A stretch of 64,000 nucleotides of DNA from an uncultured Tateyamaria sp. (GCF_947503415.1 NZ_CANNDS010000001.1:1708501-1772500); one strand, 5' to 3'; counted from the stretch's first letter, positions 37,201 through 45,417 are shown. The notes: generated from the sequence alone by a model not told the origin. Made by a program: numbers and translations.

Positions 37201-37701
37201 GAAGAGATGCGCGTTTCGGCTGCCAAGGCGCTCTATAAGCTGATGGCTTACAAGGACGAGTACGAGGTTGCGCGGCTGCATACGCAGACCGGGTTTTACG
37301 ACCACTTATCAGAGCAGTTCGACGGTGATTTCACGGTGCGTCATCACCTTGCACCGCCGCTGCTGTCGCGAAAATTGGATGCGCGCGGACGGCCTGTGAA
37401 GCGCGCCTTTGGGCCGTGGATGCAGCGGGCCATGCGCGTGCTGGCCAAAGGCAAGCGCCTGCGCGGCACGTGGGCTGATCCGTTTGGATACATGGCGGAA
37501 CGGCGCGAGGAGCGGGCGTTGATCGACTGGTATGTCGCGGGATTGGAGCGGTTGAGCCACGGCATTGCGGACCTGGATGCGGCTCATCGGTTTCTTGCTG
37601 CCCCTCTGGAATTTCGCGGGTACGGTCCGGTCAAGGCCGAGGCCGTTGCACGTTCCAAACCCGAAGCAGATGCCGCTTTGGCACAGGCTAGTAGTCGCTG
37701 A
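34297..37701 (+). CDS. Indolepyruvate ferredoxin oxidoreductase, fused alpha-beta form
   Basis: A 1134-residue fused IorA-IorB-type enzyme that converts aryl pyruvates from aromatic amino acids to aryl-acetyl-CoA. The N-terminal part has GFVSGYRGSPLGGLD; the TPP-binding half has GEGTWYHSGSLAIRQA and VLFNDAVAMTGGQP (about 497-540); an iron-sulfur cluster site CEGCGDCSVESNC lies near 631-643 with further cysteines in CNADMSCLKGFC. The gamma-type domain with VTGVGGTGVVTVG and FTGFAQKFGTV follows. ATG 34297 has AAGGAGA at 34284-34290. It is transcribed divergently from an Lrp regulator. Confidence 0.95.
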   Translation: MSDPRHRFDTYALKDRYDRTEGRVFLTGTQALVRIMLDQARRDRAAGRNTGGFVSGYRGSPLGGLDLELWRARERTDKAGITFMPAVNEDLGATAVLGAQQAVLDPDCAHEGIFSMWYGKGPGVDRSGDALKHGNAYGSSPLGGVLVVAGDDHGCVSSSMPHQSDVAFMAWFMPTLNPASVAEYLEFGAWGIALSRFSGAWVGFKAISETVESGASVVLPTDPIFAQPDYIAPPGGLHIRPSDLPSPEIEMRIGHKLEAVQAFAQANAIDRRVYDVADARFGFVSTGKAHLDLMEALRLLGLDEATCRARGIDIYKVGMVWPLALRDARAFVRGKREVMVIEEKRGIIESQFKEAFYDLPRDIPERMVGKHDETGAPLVPWTGELSPKLLAPLIAARLHAFVPDLDLPARAEALQTPPRLLTVQGATRTPYFCSGCPHNTSTKVPDGSRAASGIGCHVMASWMDRETGGYAQMGGEGVPWVAASKFNGGKHIFQNLGEGTWYHSGSLAIRQAVAAGTNITYKVLFNDAVAMTGGQPVDGPVSVEAIAWSARAEGVDRVALVSDDVGKFERGGFPPGTSFHDRDDLDAVQRELRDIPGLTVLIYEQTCATEKRRRRKRGTLPPVQSFAVINPDVCEGCGDCSVESNCLSVEPLETPLGRKRKINQSTCNADMSCLKGFCPSFVTVEGAVRKAPEAQAFDMAKHLASVPVRKVPTLDTPFDLLVTGVGGTGVVTVGALITMAAHLEGRGASVLDFTGFAQKFGTVLSYIRLGASQDALHQVRIEEAAADAVIGCDVVVSSAPKASAHYHSGTRMVLNRAEMPTGDLVLHRDASLRVNEREAAIAEVIGAENLWALDANALAERMLGDSVFANVMLLGAAWQKGLVPVSEATLKQAIALNGVAVEKNARAFDIGRIWAHDPGAVAAPQGAKMPETADEIIAHRAWLLTDYQDAAYAARYREALDRNASGFDEEMRVSAAKALYKLMAYKDEYEVARLHTQTGFYDHLSEQFDGDFTVRHHLAPPLLSRKLDARGRPVKRAFGPWMQRAMRVLAKGKRLRGTWADPFGYMAERREERALIDWYVAGLERLSHGIADLDAAHRFLAAPLEFRGYGPVKAEAVARSKPEADAALAQASSR

Positions 37702-38353
37702 CCAGAAGGTGCGTTGGGGCGGCGTCTTCCTCAATCTCTGAAAAGCGCCCAATCGGTTCGGCAAAGATGTTGTCGGTCAGGTCGTCGTTCACGGTCGACA
37801 CTTCATGGATCAGGCAATCGCCGCCCTCACCCCAAAAGGCATGCCACGTCATCGGTGTCAGAGTGACTGACGCGCCCACGGGCAGTTTGAGGTGCCCACC
37901 GGCGGGCAACGTAACCGGCACACCATCCGTCAAGACGTTCACGTCGGCTTTGCGATCGATCTGGCCTTCGGCATCGCAGGTGAACAACTCCAGCACCAGC
38001 GTGGCGCCGCCACGGTTGATGATATCCTCGGTCTTGAGCACGTGGCGGTGCATCGGCGACAGCTGGTCCCGCCGTGAGATCATCAGCTTTTCGGCATAGA
38101 GCATGGCCCCCTGTTGCCCCATCTCGGTCAGGTCGCCATTGCGCATGGTGAAGAGGAACAGGCCCATGTCGTCAAACTTGCCCTGCCCGTAATCCGTAAT
38201 GTCCCAGCCAAGGCCCCGGTCGCGAATATGGGCGGCCTTGTCGCTGCGCATCTCTTCGGGCGTCCAGGTGCCGAAAGGGGGCACCGTCCAGCCGTGTTTG
38301 GCAAAGAAGTCGGCGCCATTGGCGAGGATGTCATTCACGCGGGAACGTTTCAT
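37688..38353 (-). CDS. D-lyxose / D-mannose ketol-isomerase (cupin)
   Basis: A 221-residue cupin isomerase of the D-lyxose isomerase family. Metal ligands are read as H102 and H104 in SPMHRHVLKTED, E109, and H171 in MTWHAFWGEGG. Known members isomerise D-lyxose to D-xylulose and D-mannose to D-fructose. It is the last gene of the frc-type operon, four bases after the PfkB kinase gene, so the relevant reaction here is probably mannose to fructose, feeding the kinase. It overlaps the indolepyruvate oxidoreductase gene by 14 bases, tail to tail. Confidence 0.88.
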   Translation of the reverse strand: MKRSRVNDILANGADFFAKHGWTVPPFGTWTPEEMRSDKAAHIRDRGLGWDITDYGQGKFDDMGLFLFTMRNGDLTEMGQQGAMLYAEKLMISRRDQLSPMHRHVLKTEDIINRGGATLVLELFTCDAEGQIDRKADVNVLTDGVPVTLPAGGHLKLPVGASVTLTPMTWHAFWGEGGDCLIHEVSTVNDDLTDNIFAEPIGRFSEIEEDAAPTHLLVSDY

Positions 38354-38357
38354 GGGG

Positions 38358-39272
38358 TCACTCCAGTTCGTTGGCCCAAGGCGGATTGGCCCCGGCGCGG
38401 GAGACGGTGACAGCCGCCGCACGGGCAGCGAGGGAGAGCATGTCGGTGATGGTGCTTTCATCCAGCGTTTCGATGGCGGCGGGTGATAGAGCGCCTGCGC
38501 GTTGCAGGGCCGCAAGGCAGCCCGCGTTGAATGTGTCGCCTGCACCGACGGTGTCGACTACCTGGGCTTTTTCGGCGGCCACGCGGACTCGTGTGCCGTT
38601 TGCAAGATACGAGGTTGCGCCATCGCCGCCTTCGGTCAGGAGCAGCATCTTGGTGCCCATGTCGAGGATGGCTTGCGCTTTGGTCGCGAGGTCCCCGTCG
38701 GGTATCAGCCATTCGATGTCGTCATCGGACAGTTTCACGATGTCGGCGCGTCCAATCAGCTTGGTCAAACGGGTGCGATATCCGTCTTGGTCCGACACGA
38801 AGCCGGGGCGGATATTGGGGTCTGCCATGACCAAACGGTCGGCAGGTTGCGACAAGGCCAGATCAAGCAGTGAGTCCGCCACGGGCGGGTTGCAGAGTGA
38901 GATCCCGCCGAAGAACACTGCCTTTGTCCCCGCGGGGACATCAGCAATATCAGCGGGTTGGATGTTTCGCGTCGCCGTGTCCGCGTCGTAGAAGGTGTAA
39001 GTGGCATTGCCTTGATCCAAGTGCACAAAGGCCAATGTCGTGTTGCGATCACTGCGCACGGCGTGGTCGGTGGACACATGGCTGGCTGTCATGTGATCCG
39101 CGATCATCGTGCCGAACGGGTCAGAGCTAAGGCCGGTAATCAGACCCACATCTTCGCCCAGACGCCCCAGCGCAACGGCGGTGTTCAAAACCGCGCCGCC
39201 CACATGCGGGACGTATGCGTCGTCGGCATTCGGGATCATGTCGATCAGGGCTTCGCCTGCGCAAAGGATCAT
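38358..39272 (-). CDS. PfkB-family carbohydrate kinase (probable fructokinase)
   Basis: A 304-residue ribokinase-superfamily sugar kinase. The N-terminal GEALIDMIP and GGAVLNTAVALGRLG, the middle NIRPGF and the C-terminal signature VDTVGAGDTFNAG with catalytic D246 define it. Neighbours (fructose-type ABC transporter, FrcK-like kinase, mannose/lyxose isomerase) point to fructose as substrate, giving fructose 6-phosphate. It overlaps the frcK-like gene by four bases. A 16-base palindrome (38925-38940) encodes DVPAGT at 111-116. Confidence 0.9.
   Translation of the reverse strand: MILCAGEALIDMIPNADDAYVPHVGGAVLNTAVALGRLGEDVGLITGLSSDPFGTMIADHMTASHVSTDHAVRSDRNTTLAFVHLDQGNATYTFYDADTATRNIQPADIADVPAGTKAVFFGGISLCNPPVADSLLDLALSQPADRLVMADPNIRPGFVSDQDGYRTRLTKLIGRADIVKLSDDDIEWLIPDGDLATKAQAILDMGTKMLLLTEGGDGATSYLANGTRVRVAAEKAQVVDTVGAGDTFNAGCLAALQRAGALSPAAIETLDESTITDMLSLAARAAAVTVSRAGANPPWANELE
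38925..38940. repeat. 16-base palindrome inside the PfkB kinase gene
   Basis: TGTCCCCGCGGGGACA is a perfect palindrome and identical to the core of the 20-base palindrome at 6192-6211 in the acyl-CoA ligase gene. Confidence 0.8.
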
Positions 39273-39886
39273 GTGGGTGTCTCCGTCCAGATGATGTCGG
39301 CCGGAGCCGATTTTGTAAGTACCGTGGTGATATTCGGCACGTCGTTGGTGTCAATCCATGCCTGCGCATCCGCTTTGCCGTGTTCGATCCAGCGGTCCTT
39401 GAGGCGGCTGATCAGCAGATCCATCGGTGGGTGCAGCGCAACAGAATATGTCCAAAGCGCGTGCAGTCTGGACCATGGTGCGGATTGGAGCAGCAGGTAA
39501 TTACCTTCGACAACCACCGTCTTGCAAGTGGCGGGCACGCGCCCTGCGCCCGCGATGGCAATCTCGTGGCTGCGGTCGAAGATGGGGTAGACCACCGGAT
39601 CGGTGGATTGCAGCGCCTCGATCATTCGGACGAAGCCGTCCGCGTCGAACGTGTGCGGCGCGCCTTTGCGGTCCTGCGTGCGGTCTGCATAGAGCAAGCG
39701 GTCGTCGAGGTGGAAGCCGTCCATGGGCACCACGGCTGCTTCTTCGCCCTGCTCGGTCAGACGGGCTGCTAGCGCTGCGGCGAGTGTGCTCTTGCCGCTG
39801 GCCGGAGGGCCGACAATGGCCACCAATCGCCTGTGCGGAGTCGCAGGTCGGTCAAGGATCTGCGCGCAGATCTGGTCGAGGGTCAT
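39269..39886 (-). CDS. frcK: FrcK-like P-loop kinase
   Basis: A 205-residue P-loop kinase of the uridine-kinase/pantothenate-kinase-like fold: Walker A GPPASGKST, MDGFHLDD, and VVVEGNYLLL. Proteins of this type accompany the fructose transporter of Sinorhizobium (frcBCAK), where FrcK is a required but poorly defined partner; the name is given on that basis. ATG 39886 starts one base after the frcA stop. It overlaps the PfkB gene by four bases. Confidence 0.82.
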   Translation of the reverse strand: MTLDQICAQILDRPATPHRRLVAIVGPPASGKSTLAAALAARLTEQGEEAAVVPMDGFHLDDRLLYADRTQDRKGAPHTFDADGFVRMIEALQSTDPVVYPIFDRSHEIAIAGAGRVPATCKTVVVEGNYLLLQSAPWSRLHALWTYSVALHPPMDLLISRLKDRWIEHGKADAQAWIDTNDVPNITTVLTKSAPADIIWTETPT

Positions 39887-39887
39887 G

Positions 39888-40658
39888 CTACGCCGCCATC
39901 TCCGGAACCGCGGCACCGGTCATGTAGGCAACGGCGTCGGACATCGAATGATCCTTCGGGTCAATGACACACAGGCGTTTGCCCAGACGATGGACGTGGA
40001 TGCGGTCGGCCACTTCGAAGACGTGGGGCATGTTGTGGCTGATCAGGATGATCGGGATGCCGCGTGACCGGACATCAAGGATCAGTTCCAGCACCTTGCG
40101 GCTTTCCTTGACCCCGAGGGCGGCGGTGGGTTCATCAAGGATCACCACCTTCGACCCGAAGGCCGCAGCACGGGCCACGGCGACGCCTTGGCGTTGGCCG
40201 CCCGACAGGCTTTCGACCGCCTGATTGATGTTCTGAATCGTGGCGAGGCCCAGCTCGCTCAACTTTTCGCGGGCGAATTTCTCCATCGCTTGTTTGTCGA
40301 GGCGACGGAACACCTTGCCCATGACCCCGGGTTTTCGCAGCTCGCGTCCCATGAACATGTTGTCCGCAATGGACAGGGCGGGGGACATCGCAAGCTGTTG
40401 GTAGACGGTTTCGATGCCTTCCTCACGCGCCTCGATAGGTGAGCGGAATTTGACCTCGCGCCCTTCGAGCCACACTTGCCCCTGATCGGGGACGACGGCC
40501 CCCGACACGGCCTTTATCATCGATGATTTGCCTGCGCCGTTGTCGCCGATCACGGCCAGAATTTCACCGGGCATCAGATCAAAATCAGCGTGGTCCAAAG
40601 CTGTGACCTTGCCATAGCGTTTGACCAGATTGCGGGCTTTGAGGATGGGTTCGGTCAT
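39888..40658 (-). CDS. frcA: Sugar ABC transporter, ATP-binding protein (FrcA type)
   Basis: A 256-residue single-domain ATPase: Walker A GDNGAGKSS, signature LSGGQRQGVAVARA, Walker B VVILDEPTAAL and the switch His in LISHNMPH. It powers the permease FrcC. Gene order binding protein-permease-ATPase-FrcK is that of the fructose/mannose/ribose importer frcBCAK. A 24-base repeat (40653-40676 and 40772-40795) surrounds its start. Confidence 0.93.
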   Translation of the reverse strand: MTEPILKARNLVKRYGKVTALDHADFDLMPGEILAVIGDNGAGKSSMIKAVSGAVVPDQGQVWLEGREVKFRSPIEAREEGIETVYQQLAMSPALSIADNMFMGRELRKPGVMGKVFRRLDKQAMEKFAREKLSELGLATIQNINQAVESLSGGQRQGVAVARAAAFGSKVVILDEPTAALGVKESRKVLELILDVRSRGIPIILISHNMPHVFEVADRIHVHRLGKRLCVIDPKDHSMSDAVAYMTGAAVPEMAA

Positions 40659-40795
40659 GCGCTTACCTTTCTGATCTCAGCGGCTTTGCCGCGAACCCGG
40701 CAGGCGATGCTTGCATCGTCGAGAGGGCATTGGGCCAAACGTGCTGTTTGCGCCGGCTCGAGGTGCGTTCGGGTCATGCGCTTACCTTTCTGATC
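40653..40795 (-). repeat. 24-base direct repeat flanking the frcC-frcA gap
   Basis: GGTCATGCGCTTACCTTTCTGATC occurs at 40653-40676, across the frcA start, and at 40772-40795, across the frcC stop. The 95 bases between are a spacer not found in a compact operon. A short in-frame peptide across the spacer ends IRKVSA, the same as FrcC, as a result of the duplication; it is not called as a gene. Confidence 0.8.
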
Positions 40796-41841
40796 CACTG
40801 GTCCACGGCCACGGCTGCAATGATCAGCAGGCCGATCAGCATGAAGGTCCATTGTGGGTCCGCCCCGGCCATGCGCAGGCCCAGTTCGAACACACCCACG
40901 ATGAGCGCACCGAACAGGGCGCCGGCGATGGAGCCGCGTCCACCAAAGAGCGATATGCCTCCGATCACCACAGCGGTGATGGACTGGATGTTACCGATCA
41001 CCCCCGTCGTGGCGGAGGGGGAGATCGAGCCGAAACGCCCGATCATCACCCAACCTGCAAGCGCGCAGATGAATCCGGCGGCCATGTAGACGGACATGTA
41101 GGTCTTGTGCACGTCGACGCCGGAAAGCTCTGCCGCTTCGGGGTCGTCGCCCACGGCGTAGACATGCCTGCCCCACGCAGTGGAGCGAAGCGCGTAGGCG
41201 AGGATCACGAACAGCGCGATCATACCCAGTACTCCAAGCGTGAACGTGGCCCCCCCGAACTGGATTTTGGTGCCGAGGAACTGGAGGAAGGATGCCTCCG
41301 CCTCGATATCCTGCGAGCGGATCGTTTCATTCGCGGAATAGAGATAGTTGGCGGCCAACACGATCTGCCACATGCCCAGCGTCACGATGAAGGGGGGCAG
41401 CTTCATCCGGCTGACAAGCCAGCCGCTGATGGCTCCGAGGGCGGTGCCGACCGTCAGGCCAATGGCGACGGATACGGCCGGAGGCACGCCATAGGTGAAA
41501 GATGCCTTACCCATGACCACGGTGCACAGGACAGCGATGGCACCCACGCTCAGGTCAATGCCTGCGGTCAGGATGATGAGGGTTTGGGCGGCAGCCAGCA
41601 CGCCCACGATCTGCACTTGTTGCAGGATCAGTGTGAGCGCGAAGGGTGAGAAGAAGCGCGATCCCAGCAAGATGCCGAATAGCGCAACCGAAAAAAGCAG
41701 CACGATGAGCGGCACCAGCGATGGTGTCTGGTGCAACGTGTGCTGCAAACGTCCGACAAGGCCGCGGCGGTGGTCTTCAAACTCTGCGACTGTGGCGTCG
41801 GCAGAGGAGACGGCGGCTTCGTAATTGTCCGATTGGGTCAT
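40774..41841 (-). CDS. frcC: Sugar ABC transporter, permease (FrcC type)
   Basis: A 355-residue membrane protein with about nine or ten hydrophobic segments and RbsC-family text: LIILTAGIDLSVGAIAVL, MKLPPFIVTLGMWQIVLAANYL, HVYAVGDDPEAAELSGVDV and ITAVVIGGISLFGGRGSIAG. ATG at 41841 begins MTQSDNYEA. It forms the membrane channel of the frcBCA importer, a fructose/mannose/ribose type by context. A strong hairpin lies between frcB and this gene. Confidence 0.93.
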   Translation of the reverse strand: MTQSDNYEAAVSSADATVAEFEDHRRGLVGRLQHTLHQTPSLVPLIVLLFSVALFGILLGSRFFSPFALTLILQQVQIVGVLAAAQTLIILTAGIDLSVGAIAVLCTVVMGKASFTYGVPPAVSVAIGLTVGTALGAISGWLVSRMKLPPFIVTLGMWQIVLAANYLYSANETIRSQDIEAEASFLQFLGTKIQFGGATFTLGVLGMIALFVILAYALRSTAWGRHVYAVGDDPEAAELSGVDVHKTYMSVYMAAGFICALAGWVMIGRFGSISPSATTGVIGNIQSITAVVIGGISLFGGRGSIAGALFGALIVGVFELGLRMAGADPQWTFMLIGLLIIAAVAVDQWIRKVSA

Positions 41842-41914
41842 GGGGTCCCATCCTTGGGGTTGGGAAAGGGGCAGGCGCATGGCCCGCCCCCAAGATGTGG
41901 AGTGTGGACGAGAC

Positions 41915-41933
41915 GGGAGCCGCAAAGGCTCCC
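41915..41933 (-). promoter_or_regulatory. Intra-operon hairpin after frcB
   Basis: GGGAGCC-GCAAA-GGCTCCC is a perfect seven-base-pair stem with a five-base loop, 23 bases after the frcB stop. Its position matches the hairpins following xylF, aglE and tctC. Confidence 0.7.
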
Positions 41934-41956
41934 ATCAAGGGATCATCGTCAGACGA

Positions 41957-42970
41957 TCAGCCCCAGCAGAGGTCCTTGCCTTCGGCAACCGAGATGCTGT
42001 CGACACCGTCCGCGGGCTTGTCCGTGACCAGTGCAACGCCGGTGTCAAAGAACGCCTTGCCGTCGGTGGCCTCTGGCTTGGTGCCGTCAGCGGCCCAGGC
42101 GGCAATCGCCTCGATCCCGAGCGATGCCATCAGCAGCGGGTATTGCTGCGATGTGGCGCCGATCACGCCGTCGGCTACGTTCTGCACTCCGGGGCAGCCG
42201 CCATCGACGGACACTATCAGCACGTCGTTTTCACGGCCAATCGCCTTGAGCGCCTCATAGGCACCGGCTGCGGCGGGTTCGTTGATGGTGTAGACCACGT
42301 TGATCTCGGGGTCAGTCGCCAGCAGGTTTTCCATGGCGCGGCGGCCACCTTCTTCGTTGCCAGCGGTGACATCGTTGCCGATGATCCGGGCGTCATCCTC
42401 GTCACCCCATTTGTTGGGGTCTTTGACGTCGATGCCAAAGCCGGTCAGGAAGCCCTGATCGCGCAGCACGCCCACGGTGGGTTGACTGATGGCCAGATCA
42501 AGCATGCCGATTTTGGCGTTTGCGGCATCATCGCCCAAGGTCGCGGCGGCCCATGCGCCGATCAACTCACCCGCCAAGAAGTTGTCCGTGGCGAAGGTCA
42601 TGTCGGCGGCATCAATGGGTTCCAGTGGCGTATCGAGCGCGATGACCAGAAGGCCCGCATCGCGTGCCTGTTGAACCACAGGTACGATGCTGGCCGTGTC
42701 CGATGCGGTCAGCAGAATGCCCTTGGCGCCGTTGGCGATGCAGGTCTCGATCGCCTGCACTTGGGTTTCGTGATCGCCATCGACCTTACCCGCGAAAGAA
42801 CTGAGGTTGATGCCAAGCTCTTCCGCCTTGGCTGTCGCACCTTCGCGCATCTTTACGAAAAAGGGGTTTGTGTCGGTTTTGGTGATGAGGCAGGCCGATA
42901 CGTCTTCGGCGAATGCGGCGCCGGCCATGGTGGTCATGGCAGCGGCTGTGCCCAAAAGCAGTTTCTTCAT
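41957..42970 (-). CDS. frcB: Sugar ABC transporter, periplasmic binding protein (FrcB type)
   Basis: A 337-residue exported sugar-binding protein: signal peptide [21 protein letters not shown], then [16 protein letters not shown] and the two-lobe periplasmic-binding fold with [29 protein letters not shown] and [13 protein letters not shown] 42970 is preceded by GGGAGGACACC, the same ribosome-site context as xylF. It is the first gene of the leftward operon and divergent from a ROK regulator with a large palindrome between them. Confidence 0.93.
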   Translation of the reverse strand: MKKLLLGTAAAMTTMAGAAFAEDVSACLITKTDTNPFFVKMREGATAKAEELGINLSSFAGKVDGDHETQVQAIETCIANGAKGILLTASDTASIVPVVQQARDAGLLVIALDTPLEPIDAADMTFATDNFLAGELIGAWAAATLGDDAANAKIGMLDLAISQPTVGVLRDQGFLTGFGIDVKDPNKWGDEDDARIIGNDVTAGNEEGGRRAMENLLATDPEINVVYTINEPAAAGAYEALKAIGRENDVLIVSVDGGCPGVQNVADGVIGATSQQYPLLMASLGIEAIAAWAADGTKPEATDGKAFFDTGVALVTDKPADGVDSISVAEGKDLCWG

Positions 42971-43052
42971 GGTGTCCTCCCAATATTATGCCAGGCCGGT
43001 AAATCCCCCGACCCGAACTGCCCTAAGGGAAACGCGATTCTGCAGGACTGTC

Positions 43053-43081
43053 AATTAATAATTCAACTTGATTTATTAATT
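43053..43081. promoter_or_regulatory. Probable ROK-regulator operator between frcB and its regulator
   Basis: AATTAATAA (43053-43061) and TTATTAATT (43073-43081) are exact inverted repeats around an 11-base centre that itself contains TTCAA-C-TTGA. The site is 82 bases from frcB and 38 from the regulator start, so it can serve both. Confidence 0.65.
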
Positions 43082-43119
43082 TACGCGCGCAAAGATTGGT
43101 CGAGGGAGGTACCAGTCAG

Positions 43120-44322
43120 ATGACACTGGACCACGTGCGCACCCTGTCTGCTGGCATCAACCAGACGGGCGTGCGGGCTTATAATGAACGGCTGTTGCTT
43201 TCGATTCTGCAGCGCAATGGTGGCCTGCCGGGCAGTGACCTTGCCCGCCGGACGGGTCTGTCGCCGCAGACAGCGTCGGTCATTCTGCGCAAGCTGGAAC
43301 AGGATGGGCTGCTGCTGAAAGGTGAGCCGGTCAAGGGCAAGGTGGGCAAGCCGTCCGTGCCCTATCTGCTCAATCCCGACGGCGTGTTTTCGGTTGGCCT
43401 CAAGATCGGGCGGCGCAGTGCGGATCTGCTGGTGTTGGACCCGATGGGGAATGTACGCCATCAGCTGCGCGATACCTATGACTATCCTCTGCCCAAAACC
43501 GTGTTCACGTTCCTGCGTGAAGGTTTCGCGCAATTGATGGATGAGATGCCGGGCGAGATGCGTGAGCGCCTGTGCGGGGTGGGCATTGCCGCGCCGTTCG
43601 AGCTGTGGAACTGGCACGAAGTGTTGGACGCTCCGGCCGATGAATTTGCCGCCTGGAAAGAGGCGGATTTCGTGGCCGAGGTGGGCCGGATCACGGCCTT
43701 GCCTGTGCGCATGGTCAATGATGCGACAGCGGCCTGTCGCGCCGAGCATGTGTTTGGGATTGGCCGCGAATACCGCGATTACGTTTACTTCTTCATTGGC
43801 GCATTTATCGGGGGCGGCGTGGTGCTGGACCATGCCGTGTTCGAAGGCAACCAGAAGAATGCGGGCGCTTTTGGGACGCTGCCGGTGGCTGACCTGCGGG
43901 GCCAACCGGGGCACCTGATCGACCTCGCCTCGATCCGCACGCTGGAATTGCGGTTGATCAGGGCGAACGAAAACCCGCGCCAGCTGTGGCAACAACCGCA
44001 GGATTGGTCGCATCTGAGCGCACATGTTGAACCGTGGCTGGAACAGACGGCGGATGCATTGGCGATCGCCAGCGTCGCATCCTGTGCCGTCATCGATGTG
44101 GAGGCCATTGTGATCGACGGTGCAATGCCATCCGGTATACGCAGTCGTCTGGTGGATATGACGCGCACGGCACTGGCCGCCAAAGACATGCGGGGATTGA
44201 TCAGGCCAAAAACGGTTGAAGGTCAGATAGGGGCCAATGCACGTGGGATTGGCGCGGCTGCCGGACCGATCATCGGGCAATTGTTCCTCGACCGGTCCGC
44301 AGCGTTGTTTGATCAGGGCTGA
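43120..44322 (+). CDS. ROK-family transcriptional regulator of the frc operon
   Basis: A 400-residue ROK regulator. Its winged helix (LLLSILQRNGGLPGSDLARRTGLSPQTASVILRKLEQDGLL) is followed by the kinase-like domain (FSVGLKIGRRSADLLVLD; VGIAAPFELWN; VRMVNDATAACRAEHVFG; FIGAFIGGGVVLD). The CxCGxxGC zinc motif of XylR-type ROK proteins is not seen, so its effector fold may differ. ATG 43120 follows GAGGGAGG. It is divergent from frcB and most likely represses it in the absence of sugar. Confidence 0.9.
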   Translation: MTLDHVRTLSAGINQTGVRAYNERLLLSILQRNGGLPGSDLARRTGLSPQTASVILRKLEQDGLLLKGEPVKGKVGKPSVPYLLNPDGVFSVGLKIGRRSADLLVLDPMGNVRHQLRDTYDYPLPKTVFTFLREGFAQLMDEMPGEMRERLCGVGIAAPFELWNWHEVLDAPADEFAAWKEADFVAEVGRITALPVRMVNDATAACRAEHVFGIGREYRDYVYFFIGAFIGGGVVLDHAVFEGNQKNAGAFGTLPVADLRGQPGHLIDLASIRTLELRLIRANENPRQLWQQPQDWSHLSAHVEPWLEQTADALAIASVASCAVIDVEAIVIDGAMPSGIRSRLVDMTRTALAAKDMRGLIRPKTVEGQIGANARGIGAAAGPIIGQLFLDRSAALFDQG

Positions 44323-44328
44323 CGCCCC

Positions 44329-45417
44329 TTAGCGATAGTAGAGCGACTGGCCGTTGTGGAACAACTGCACTTTCTCGGGTGCGGCTGTCACCTTTACGGC
44401 ATTGCCACGCAGGTCCTTGTGGATTCCCGGCATCTTGGCCAGCACGGCGTCCTTGCCCTCTTCCGCTTCGAAATAGAGGATCGTCACTTCGCCCAGGGCT
44501 TCGGTGAAATCCACCTTGCCTTCAAAGATCGCGTCGCCGTCCGTGGCGACCATGTCTTCGGGGCGCACACCAACATTCACATGCATGCCTTTGTCGCCAT
44601 CCTGCGTTGGCACAGCAGAGGAGATGATGGACCCGTTTGCCATTTTCACCTTGGTTTGTGCGCCCGTCTCGACAATCTCTCCCGGCAGCAGGTTCATTGA
44701 GGGCGAGCCGATGAATTGGGCCACGAATTCGTTCTCGGGACGTTCATAGAGTTGCAGGGGCGAGCCGACCTGCGCGATCCCCTTGTTCGCCAGTACCACG
44801 ATGCGGGTGGCGAGTGTCATGGCTTCAACCTGGTCGTGCGTCACATAGATCATGGTGCTGTCGGGCATGGATTCCTTCAGCTGCGCGATCTCGATCCGGG
44901 TGGCGACGCGCAAGGCAGCATCAAGGTTCGAAAGCGGTTCGTCAAAGAGGTACACTTTGGGATCACGCACAATGGACCGGCCAATGGCGACACGCTGGCG
45001 TTGACCGCCGGACAGGGCCTTGGGCAGACGATCGAGATAGGGCTCAAGCTGCAGAATGCGTGCGGCGCGATTTACGGCCTCGTCAATCTCTTGCGGGGAT
45101 TTCTTGGCCAGCTTCAAGGCAAACGTCATGTTGTCCCGCACGGTCATGTGCGGATAGAGCGCGTAGGACTGGAACACCATCGCGATGCCGCGCTGGGCCG
45201 GAGGCACATCGTTCACGACCGTCCCGTCGATTTCGAGCGTGCCGCTGGTAATCTTTTCCAGCCCCGCGATCATGCGTAGAAGCGTGGACTTGCCGCAGCC
45301 CGACGGGCCAACAAAGACGATCAACTCGCCCTTTGAGATGTCGAGGTTGATGTTGTTGAGCACGTTGACCGTGCCGCCATATGTCTTTTCGACATCTGTC
45401 AGTTTGAGATCAGCCAT
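44329..45417 (-). CDS. aglK: Alpha-glucoside ABC transporter, ATP-binding protein
   Basis: A 362-residue MalK/UgpC-type ATPase: Walker A GPSGCGKST, LSGGQRQRVAIGRSIVRDP, Walker B KVYLFDEPLSNLD and YVTHDQVEAMTLATRI, with the C-terminal regulatory TOBE/OB region (LPGEIVETGAQTKV; VNVGVRPEDMV). It drives the AglFG permease for alpha-glucosides such as sucrose, trehalose or maltose. Gene order aglEFGAK is the same as in Sinorhizobium. Confidence 0.95.
   Translation of the reverse strand: MADLKLTDVEKTYGGTVNVLNNINLDISKGELIVFVGPSGCGKSTLLRMIAGLEKITSGTLEIDGTVVNDVPPAQRGIAMVFQSYALYPHMTVRDNMTFALKLAKKSPQEIDEAVNRAARILQLEPYLDRLPKALSGGQRQRVAIGRSIVRDPKVYLFDEPLSNLDAALRVATRIEIAQLKESMPDSTMIYVTHDQVEAMTLATRIVVLANKGIAQVGSPLQLYERPENEFVAQFIGSPSMNLLPGEIVETGAQTKVKMANGSIISSAVPTQDGDKGMHVNVGVRPEDMVATDGDAIFEGKVDFTEALGEVTILYFEAEEGKDAVLAKMPGIHKDLRGNAVKVTAAPEKVQLFHNGQSLYYR

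Noticed and set aside
40655-40852. Small gene between frcC and frcA
   Set aside because: Its end duplicates the FrcC end through a 24-base repeat, it overlaps frcC, and it has no family features.
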